The position numbers were made by a program, and so were the translations under genes. The notes below the pieces were generated by a model. The model had not been told where the DNA came from. It ran no database searches and was given only the letters and a program-made list of their open reading frames with translations. Shown in pieces: positions 47,343 through 56,754 of a stretch of DNA of 64,000 bases. Source of the DNA: Nectonema munidae (lineage: Eukaryota > Nematomorpha > Nectonematoida > Nectonematidae); assembly GCA_030549495.1 (NCBI GenBank), contig JAUIRK010000127.1, positions 62,001-126,000 on the forward strand, written 5' to 3'. Every line of letters starts with the position of its first letter. Within the stretch, counting starts at the first letter, position 1.

Positions 47343-47652
47343 TGTTAGAAAATGGATTGAAATGAGATCGAAATTTGCTAAAGTTTATAAATGCACAATT
47401 TGTATCATCTCAAGTCTTTTCTGACATAACAAGGTTACAGGACCATACTGTAAAAGCTGTGAGAGCACCTAGGGTCGTTGGGACCAGTAGTCTATAATGA
47501 GATGTATAATAAATGGCTTTACTATATTAAGTTATTTAATTTTCAAATTAAAATAATATTATCAAGTTTGAATTTTATTTATGTATTATTGAAAACTTAT
47601 TTTTTCAAGATATCAAATTTAAATATATAGGTTTTCTATTATGTAGTTGGAT

Positions 47653-47806
47653 CAGGGGCGCACATCAGGGGGGGGGGGGGGCGAGGGTATCAAAATGACC
47701 TTCGCCCCCCCCCCCCCCCGCCCATTAATTTTTTATAAGTAAGAGTCAATCATGCGAAGCTGCTCTGAAATTCCTATCAAAAATATTTTACAAACGATGT
47801 GAGAGC

Positions 47807-47844
<38 letters not shown>

Positions 47845-49539
47845 CCATTGTTTCAATATGCACACAATAAGTAAGCAATGTTTATCACAGTGTCTCAAAG
47901 GGTCTTGTAGTATTTTTGAGCAAACACATGTTAATGATCCACCAGCTTTTTCTCACCATCTTCTGTCACAGTGATTCTATTTCTCTTTCTGTCTACTTGT
48001 CTGTTTTTCTCTTCCGCTTCCTCTGCTAAAACTCAATCACTCAGGTTCTCTTCTTTCACTCAAGCACTCTTCTCACGTTCAAGCTCTTCTATCTCATTCA
48101 GCTCTCTTCTCTCTAATTTGTATTTCGAGTAATTAAAAATAATTTTATTTTATCCCATTAGAAACTAGTTTTTAGCGGAATATAAGATCAATATTTTCAG
48201 AACCTTTTTAGTGATACCAAAGTTCAGCTATTCAAATTAATCACAGATTTTTGGTAAAAATTTTGTTCCATCAATACATACTATGATTCCTTACAAAATG
48301 TAAAAAATACAAGCTTTACCAAATCACCCTATAAGGGTTAGCTTTACTTCAACGTTGGGTTTTGCTGCTTATAAAAACGAGAAAATATCAAATAAACTAT
48401 CTCATTTTTTATGTCTCCTATTATTTTGAAATTATTCTGAGAACAGACAGTTTCATTTTTAAAATTGAAGAAAATTGCTTTATTAGTTTATTTTGTCTCC
48501 TTTCTCTCTTAAGTTAATTATGTAGCAAATTTTCCAATTTTGAGTAAAAGCTAATGTAAAGGTACCGTGGGTGTGTTTTCATTGACAAGGAACTGATGTA
48601 CCGCTTATGTCAAACTATGAACAAATTGGTATCGATGAGGGATCGAACCCAAAGGCTTCCGTGCTGAGTCCATCATCTCAACCAACTATGTATGCTGTAG
48701 TGGATACGTCAAATTAGTTTTCAAAAACTTAAAATTTTTTGTTTTTGTTGAAGCTCTATAACTTTTTCTGATAGGCTTTTTTTCTTCGTTAAAAGTTATT
48801 ATAAAAGGCAAATCATCGCAAAAGGTTAAACGTTGTTATTTTACTTTTTGTAGATCTTGAATCAGAACGTCCAAGTAAGAGTATCTGAATTTATCCTTTC
48901 ATTATGTTCTGTTTGTATCATTTAACTACTTTATTTTGCTTCATAAAAAATGTATTATTACATTTTAATATTTTTTAACTTTGTATTTGAAAATTCTTTG
49001 TTTTTGGAAGCTGACTCGGGCAAAATTATAGTTTGACTACTTTGTGTTTGCTTGCCCAAATTAAACTTTTAAACTATTTTTTGAATGATGCTGAGAAAAA
49101 TAAAGTAATGCAATCTTAATTTATTGTTCTTTAGTTCTGTTTTACATTTTTGATAGAAATTACGTCAGAAAAGTTATGTAACTAGGATGTGTGTTTTTTA
49201 TTTATTTTTCTCAATAAAACATTTTAATTTTTTGGGAAGAAGAAATGGAAGCTCAATAAAATTTTCAATTTTTTTATTGTAATTGATATTTTTACCCCTT
49301 TTCTACAAATAATTTGGAGATGGTGCGCATCTATTTGAATTAAGAAAAAAGGAGCTATTTATAAGTCCTCACCCATCGTTGACGTTAAGCTTAATAGGGC
49401 TGGGGTTAAAGTTTACATTAAGCTTAATTAAGAATGAAATAGAATAGACAAGGGGAATTCAGAAAAATTTGTTGTCTTTTTTGAAAGACTCTTGAAAGTC
49501 CGCCTCCTCCCCCAATAATTTGAAGGATGTGCACCCCTG
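47653..49539. mobile_element. 1.9-kb hAT-like element with perfect target duplication
   Basis: Termini CAGGGGCGCACATC (left) and, complemented, CAGGGGTGCACATC (right). They are bounded by a perfect 8-bp direct repeat AGTTGGAT (47645-47652 and 49540-49547), the hAT hallmark. No transposase motif was recognised inside, so it is probably non-autonomous. It contains a G14/C15 hairpin next to the left end (47668-47719), an AAT-type microsatellite (about 47812-47843), a CT-rich stretch (47950-48120) and a SINE (48553-48696). Confidence 0.8.
48553..48696 (-). repeat. tRNA-like SINE, family 1, nested in a hAT-like element
   Basis: TAAAGGTACCGTGGGTGTGT, GAGGGATCGAACCCAAAGGC and CTCAACCAACTATG. More diverged than the others. 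It sits inside the 47653-49539 element and therefore inserted after it, or was carried by it. Confidence 0.7.
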
Positions 49540-49547
49540 AGTTGGAT

Positions 49548-52001
49548 AGAGTTATTTCACTTTATACTTTTTGTGTTATAAAACGAAGGCTTGTAAATAA
49601 TAAGTTGGGAAGCATTGCTGTCCATTATTTTTGAAATTAAATAATATAAAATTCTTGCTAAAACTTTAGATAAAAACAAGATAAAATTGTAGTCGAGGAA
49701 AACAAACAAATTTTTCAAAGTTTTAATTTTCAGGGCTTTAAAAAAATCAATTTGATTTTGTTGGTTCATGATGATTCCTGTAATGGAGGCGCCAGTTGGG
49801 CTGTCAGTGTTAAACGATTGAAAAGATGTCTCAGAGTAGAGCTTCTGAACCTTTTGTTTAAAGCGCCTACTGAGATTCTACGAAATTTAAAGTCGCCCAC
49901 TATGAAGTAAATAATGCCGAAAACCTTTATCTTTTTCCAAACTTTAATTTGAGTCCTTCATTCAATTTAAGTTCAAAAATTCTTCCTAAAAATTTTCTTC
50001 TACAGATTCCATATTACAAGAAAAATGTTATATCATCCATTCTACATTGAGTTGAAATAAATTTTTAATTCTGAAAAGTGATCTTTCTAATTCATGACTT
50101 TGATTGAAAATTATTCTGGACTATTTGCAAAAAAAATTGCGATCGGAAATTCCTCTTTTCGCAGAAGTAGATTCATCGACGTCTGAGAAACGGTGTCTTA
50201 GAGGATTGTTTAAAAATAGAAATATTAGTAGGTAACTTCAAAATACTTTGACATCATCCTTTATCCCTGAAGTTAGTAAGTGAAAAATTAATTGTGTCAT
50301 TCCTTATTTTTATCTATTTTTATGATAATTTGAATTTTTACTAATCAAGTGGCTTTACTAACCTCAAGCCAGAAGTTCATAGTTTGGGTAGTACAGTTAA
50401 TTCTAAACATTGTTCTCTGAGTTAGTTTAATAATTTTAAATACATATCCCTGCTTCAAAATTGAACAAAAATAAGGCATCAAAGTTTCATGACGAAATTT
50501 AAAAACTAGAATTTAAAATGAGCTGTTAAAACGTTTACTTCTAGTTCCATATTAAAATAATATCCGAAACATAAAGGACAATGACCTCTACGTAAAATTT
50601 CTAAATATTCTTTAATCATTTAAAATTTATTCTATGCCAAAAAAATTAATTGGCCATAATTTATTACAAATGAATGAAATCAGTAAAAACTTCTTACAAA
50701 TGAGGCTGAAAAACTGATGAATCAAAAATTTCAATGATGTCAGGAAGAGATTTTGGTAGCAGGAAAAATAAAGTTTGAAGTTGTGAGAAAAATGTAAACA
50801 AGACAAAATAAACAAGAAATAATCACATTTTCTATAAGGCAATTTTTACGAATAGCTGCGATTTGTAAATTGAAACATGCTGGCAGACGAATGAAGTACG
50901 ACAAAATATAGAATAGTTATTAAAAATGGCGCTAAATTTAAGCTAGAAAATTGAATGTAAAGAAAATAAAATGATGATGCCTGAATTTATCATATCACCA
51001 CCACCACCACCATATTTCTTAAGAAGTGTGATAAAGAGTTTGTTGAAAGTTGATGTTTGAAATAATATGTATATGAGATGGTATAGAGGAGGCGTAATTA
51101 TCATGCAAAACTCATCAAAATCTTTTGTTTTAGAACGCAAAATTATGTGGGTTATCCTGGTAGAGTAAGTTTGCGATGCAAGCTAAACAAGCGTATGCAT
51201 GTCTATATATATATGCTCTTGTTCGCAAATTAAAAATAAATCGTATTTCGTTAAAACTCATTGACCCAGAAAAAGAGAACCACGAGTAAAAAAAATTCTG
51301 AACTAGTTATAATTAATTCTAAATGCAGCAGAAAAAAATTCTTTCTCTTCTAGCATTGCAAATAAATTCAAAAACACACTTCAACAGAAAGGCTTAATAA
51401 AATAAATAGCGATGATCGTAGTAATGATTACTACACACACTAACATAAAATCATTTAATGTCTAATAATAATAATATACATATACACTCTGGGATATAAT
51501 CGAATTCGTAATTTGAAGCTCAATGCTTGAAAGAAGAAATCAAATTTTGTTTGTGGTATTGTATACACAATCTTATCAGAAAGACAAAGCAATTGCGATT
51601 ATTTTTAACATGGTAGAACATTTCGAAGTTTAAAGTCCACGAAAATAATTTCAAGTCATTTGCTCGCTCATGCAGACTTAAGCTTCACTCTCCTCCTTTG
51701 CTATGCATGAAATCAAGAGCGAGCTTCTGCATTGAGATTCACTGCATATGTTCTAATAAGAGATCAATGTAATGGAAAATTAATTTCGTAGATTTTATAT
51801 AATTTGGAGAACATTTAGCATAATTACTCATATCTTCTCTTTTTTCTTTATTTTTATTGTATTCAATCTTCTTTTATTTAGAATAGAATTCAAAAAAGTT
51901 ATAAAAAGAGAGAGAGAGAGAATCAAAAAAGACAAAATAGAATCGAAAATGTTTTTTTAATCTACAATTGAAATCGGTTTACACTTACTCTTGAAATAGG
52001 T
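49548..52001. other. Intergenic, nothing coding seen
   Basis: AT-rich, with the repeat at 49888-49995, a CAC microsatellite (about 50996-51011) and a GA run (51907-51922). Confidence 0.45.
49888..49995 (+). repeat. Interspersed repeat sharing TCGCCC-CTATGAAGTAAA, copy 2
   Basis: AGTCGCCCACTATGAAGTAA and GCCGAAAACCTTTATC; partner of 14905-15015. Confidence 0.45.
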
Positions 52002-52150
52002 GAATGTAAAGATATCTTGGAGTATTTTCATCGACATGGCTCAATTGCACCGCTTGTGCCGAATCTAGATAAAGAAGGCTCGAAGCCGGATCGACCCCGA
52101 GATCTTGTGGTATCGAAGCCAAGTATATAACCAAATTTACCCACGCCCAT
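52002..52150 (-). repeat. tRNA-like SINE, family 1
   Basis: GAATGTAAAGATATCTTGGA, GCCGGATCGACCCCGAGATC and TTTACCCACGCCC. Diverged copy, about 60 bp before a piggyBac-like miniature element. Confidence 0.7.
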
Positions 52151-52211
52151 TTCAAAAAAGGTACTGATTTAAAATGGAAAACTTTAAAATATTTAATTTA
52201 AATTATATGCC

Positions 52212-52342
52212 TTAACCCTTTCAGGAATTGATTTTCTTCAATTAATCGTCAGCTTTCTTTTCAAATGAGTTTTTATATATATTGAAGACAATTTTTATTT
52301 TATTGGACAGTGGTGGTGTCCCATTGTGCTTGAAAGGGTTAA
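52212..52342. repeat. piggyBac-like miniature element, variant termini, 131 bp
   Basis: TTAA-CCCTTTCAGGAAT ... GTGCTTGAAAGGG-TTAA. Same architecture, but the terminus is CCCTTTCA rather than CCCATTAA, so this is a separate subfamily. Confidence 0.7.
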
Positions 52343-52384
52343 AAAAAATTTTTGATAATTTATAGACAAACTCGTATTTTAGGA

Positions 52385-52510
52385 CAAAAATACGAGGATA
52401 CTGAATGTAGGAGAATAAATTATGAATGTAGGAAATATGAATGTAGGAAATTGATACTGAATTTAGGATAAGTAAATTATGAATGTAGGAAAATATGAGG
52501 ATACTGAGAA
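52385..52510 (+). repeat. Tandem repeat of ATGAATGTAGGAAA units
   Basis: GAATGTAGGA occurs about five times in 125 bp, mixed with GAGGATACTGA at both ends. A local tandem array of 13-30 bp units. Confidence 0.65.
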
Positions 52511-55019
52511 GTATTTTAAATAAAAAGAAAGATAATTAGTACAAATTTAAATTAGTTACTTTTTGAAAAGTTATAAAATTAATCAAATTGTTAATATCAA
52601 CCAAAGATTATGAGCAATATTGTCGAAATATATTTTTTATATATTATTCATTAAAGGGGCGATTTAAGGAAGTTAATTTGAAATAATATAGGTTGTTAAG
52701 CAAAATTGGAAAAATCAAATTCGATGTATGGTTGATTTAATTTCCTATTTATTACATGTGTTTGTGGTGAAGAAATAAATCACAAAACTAAATTGACTCG
52801 AATACGTTATCACTCAAGTAACGGATTTGAACTTGACAAGCATGGTTCGATAAAATAAAACGTATCCGAATCCAATATTTTTCGTGACTTAGTTTTTTGT
52901 GGAACGTAATTTCAAATCGTTTTTTTTTTACAAAAAAGCTATCGTATCGTAAGGTAATTTAGATACTTAACTTACAGAATTCCAATACTGAATTTGTTAA
53001 GGCGTAGAGTCTTGATCCGGCTATTCAGCGTTGGACTCCTGATCCTGACACTTATATTATCTATCCAATTATGGTAGAATACCGACGATAAAAAAAATAT
53101 CAGCTTTTTTTGAAAAACAATTTAAATAAATATGAATTAACCTTCAAAATTAGCTAAAGTTAAAATCAATTGAAAAATTATAAATTATTGTGTGTGAACA
53201 AATAATATAATTTATCTTTATTAAAATTATATATTTCATTAAAATTTATAAGAAAAACAAAACAATGTTTGAAAAGAATGACAACAAATTTACAATACCT
53301 ACTGATTATTGTCAAGTTTTTTGTAAAGGCAAACATTTACAAAATTTCCAAAACATATTTTACAAAAAAAAGTTTGTAATCAATCAAACATTGTTTTCGT
53401 AATTTCCTTCAAAAATTAGTCTTAAAAATCTTTTTTTTTGTATTTTTCAAATGTTTTGTCAAAAGGCATTTTCAAAGTGTTGAAGATGCAAAAGAAAAAA
53501 ACAAGTTGATATATACCGCATTTCCAATATTACAAACCATCTTTCTAATATAAGCCATGGACAATTTAAAAAAAATATAAATACAAGCAATCTTGTAATA
53601 TAGGCAATCGTCTATTTTAAAAAAAAAATGTCAATTGAAGAAAAAGACCCAGAGTGTGAAACATTATTTTTTTGAGTAAATTATTTTTGATTTTAGTTTT
53701 AAAACCAAGATCTAATAAATTTCTGCAATTTATTCCCCTGGAGGTTCTAGAGAAGGACGAAGGGGCATAACCCCCACCCCTCAACTTTTTACTTACATAT
53801 CCTTTGAAGAAAATTACACTTTACTAGCAAGGTTTTTACGTTGGTTTTACGATGTCAAGTATTCAGTATTCATATATTTATAAACCCTGTGAAGTTTTAT
53901 AATATATTTTTCCATGAATACGTATTGGTTGGAAGACAAAGTTTCAACAACTTATGATTTATGCATTATTAAGCTTATCAACTTTTCAAAGCCCTTATTC
54001 TTTTCTAGAAATCGATAGGAGTAGAAGAGTTATATGCAAAGTAGGGTGAAGCGCCCGAGAGAGAGGTTTGAAATCTTTAGGGGGCATGTGAAAAATTACA
54101 AATAACAAGTATTAGGCATAATTTTGCATATGATAAGTTATACTTTTGAAAATTAATTAAAAAACATTATATATAACTAGTTATAAATTTTGGATATTAA
54201 AAAAGTCAACTCTCTTCCTACTATTAGTGAATGACTAAAATAGTTTTAATATTTCCCACAGAGTGTATGATAGAAAATGGTTTTAGTGTCGTAAATAAAA
54301 TTTTAATTAATTAAGGAAAGCATACATAGATAATGTGAGAATACTGATACCAGAATTAATTTGAGAAATATCAAAGTGAACATTTAAATTTGGAAGATAA
54401 AGACGAAACCTAAGGGTCACATGTACGTTTTTGCATTTTTTATTCTGAAAGAACATTTTTTATTATAAGTTTCCTTGAAAAAATGCCATCTAAAGGGATA
54501 TAATCTTCTTCTTCTAATATATAAAGATTGTAAGCGAAACCTAATTTTTTCACATGAACACTCAAATGTTGTGAAGGCTTGCTTCGTTCGCCTATTTTGC
54601 CAACCGCCCTCCCTTCAGGCAAAAATATTGGCCCTCAATTCCACCACTCTCTCCACTTTTTCAGGCTTAGAATCGCTAAAGAAAGTTAAGAATTTTTCTA
54701 AAGATATAAAAAGATATCTAAATACCCAAAGCTAGATTTTAAATTAAAAAGTTAGTTTAACTTGAAAAAATAAAGACTAAATAATCTCTATCACCTAAAA
54801 GTTTACAATGGAAAAATTAAATGCATTTGAAGATAAAATGTTGAAAATTGACTATGAATGTAGAAACGTAGTAAAAGAAAGAATTGTTCAATTAATTACA
54901 AAAGCATCAAAGAATTTAATTAACAAAGATGAAAGAGATGGAATGCTTTAAAATATTCAAGATTTTAATAAAAATTAATTTGTTCCCAATAAATTTATAT
55001 TTCAAAAAATAAAAAAATC
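52511..55019. other. Intergenic, no secure gene
   Basis: AT-rich. A 47-codon ATG frame at 54808-54951 (MEKLNAFEDKMLKIDYECRN ...) has coding-like composition just before remnant B but no recognised homology. Confidence 0.35.
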
Positions 55020-56050
55020 AGTTGAAAGTTTGAGGATGTTTATTGACAAATTCAAGCGATAGCTAAAGTGTCTTCTGCACAACGGCAAACAGTTTGCATC
55101 TCTTCTCTACCGCTTGCTCACTCGACTACACCGAAGGAAAAGTATGAAGTGATGAAATATGTGCAGGAGAAAATTTTTTATGATCAATATGAATCTTTTA
55201 TTTATGTTGACATTAAGATGGTGAATTTTTTGTTAGGACAGCAGTCCGGCTTCACCAACGCATGCTTTCTGTGCAAGTGGGATAGTAGGGACACTGCTCA
55301 GCATTCACGAAGGAGTGTCCTGTGCCAAAGAAATTTGTTCCTTGCAGGGTAAAGAAGATCATGGACAACGCTCTTGTAGACAGATACAGGATATTTTTTC
55401 CACATATGAACAATAAGCGGTTCCTAGTCAAAACGTCCGAAAACCAAAACGTCTGAAAATCAAAACGTCCGAAACCAAAACGTCCGAAAATAAAAAAAGA
55501 TTTTTAATCTTTTTTTAACTATTTTGATTATACAGCCGTTTTCAGATATAATAATACTAATCAGAGCTAAGGCAAAGAACAATTATAGTTTTTAGTTGAT
55601 TATTTAGCAATTTTTTTTGTTTCCCTAATTAAAAAATGTATTAAAGTTTGGTTGTATAATGTTCGTTAGCATAATGCAATAAAATGCCATGAAATAAACT
55701 AAAAATTCATTTTTGGTTTTCGGACGTTTTGGTTTTCGGACATTTTGGTTATCGGACGTTTTGACCAGGCACCCAATGAGCTTGCTTTGATTAAACATTT
55801 CACCAAAGTTATCGACAATGACGATTACTGGTTCACTTACTTGAACAAAGCTTTTCTAAGTTTAACCATAGAGAAGCTGAAAGCAGGCAGCTTTAATGAT
55901 TGTCTAATTAGTCAGTTCATAAGAAATCCTAAGTTTAAAAAGTCAATGAACAAAGTTGAAATGAAAGCCTTGAAAGCTTTTCTTCTGGTCGTGAAAAAGT
56001 TTCCTGTCACAACAAGGCTAGGAGTTATTCGTGCCTTGAATTTTTAACAA
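55020..56050 (+). pseudogene. Remnant B of the same multicopy arthropod protein family
   Basis: Plus-strand blocks include LPLAHSTTPKEKYEVMKYV, DIKMVNFLLGQQSGF, CFLCKWDSRDTAQHS (55068-55352) and, after an interruption, LALIKHFTKVIDNDDYW, KLKAGSFNDCLISQFIR and MNKVEMKALKAF (55780-56047). The order and motifs match remnant A. A 355-bp repeat element (55419-55773) has inserted between the two halves. The copy is broken in several places. The block before 55068 (around 55020) still shows the family's F-I-D-x-x-K-R segment. It is not nested in a recognised gene. Confidence 0.75.
55419..55773. mobile_element. 355-bp non-autonomous element with repeat-built inverted ends
   Basis: Termini GGTTCCTAGTCAAAACGTCC and (right end, complemented) GGTGCCTGGTCAAAACGTCC form long inverted repeats. 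Each arm is a run of three to four near-identical 16-17 bp units of the type CAAAACGTCCGAAAAC. Flanks CAATAAGC (55411-55418) and CAATGAGC (55774-55781) agree at 7 of 8 bases and look like a target-site duplication. An 8-bp duplication fits hAT or Merlin; the GG start favours Merlin slightly, but the superfamily is unresolved. The interior is AT-rich without coding sequence. It inserted into remnant B and so post-dates it. Confidence 0.75.
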
Positions 56051-56754
56051 TGCTGACGTAACTTTCAATTTTCATGTGCTTATCTTTGTCAATTTCTATT
56101 ACTCAATTTACAGAAATCGAATTCGAAGTTTGTAACATTTAATCAATAAATTGTGGTAAAAAACATTTTTTTACTTTAAAAACGATTTTTAATGAGAAAT
56201 ATTAACAAAAATCTAGCAATAATGTCACAAAAATGTAATTGACTTAGTCAGAAAATAGGATTTTTTGAAAATTAACTTTGCATAAAAATCTGAACTAGAG
56301 AAACAGATCTCATTTTTGGATTCAGCGGTTCAAAATTTTCCAAAATCATATAGACAATTTACAAAAAAAAATTAAAAAAATCTTAAAAATAATTGGGGTT
56401 AACTTTTTACTAATTTTGCTGGCAAATTTACGCTTTTAAAATGCTAAACCTTCTAGTTAATTATAATTTAATTAGTTAGTTAGACTTAAGTGTTGGGAAA
56501 CCTTAATAATTCATTAGTGGAAATTTGAACAAGAGCGCATAGCCACTCCAGAGCAAAATTATCAATGATGCCCTCACCCATAGATACCGTAACTGCTTTA
56601 TTCAATGCTTTCGCTTAGTTTGTGTTTTTTATTAGAAATATTTTAAAATGTCATTTTTAAACAATAATCTTTCAAAATGGATGTCATCTTTTAGATTATA
56701 CAATTAGATTAACATTTTTTGTTTTACTATGACAAAAGTTTTTAATCTTTTTTT

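Noticed and set aside
52385-52510. CRISPR-like array
   Set aside because: Units are irregular with no constant repeat and spacer lengths, and the genome is eukaryotic; it is a tandem repeat.
54440-54735. Overlapping frames on both strands
   Set aside because: Both overlap in AT-rich DNA, carry no motif and lack splice or start context.
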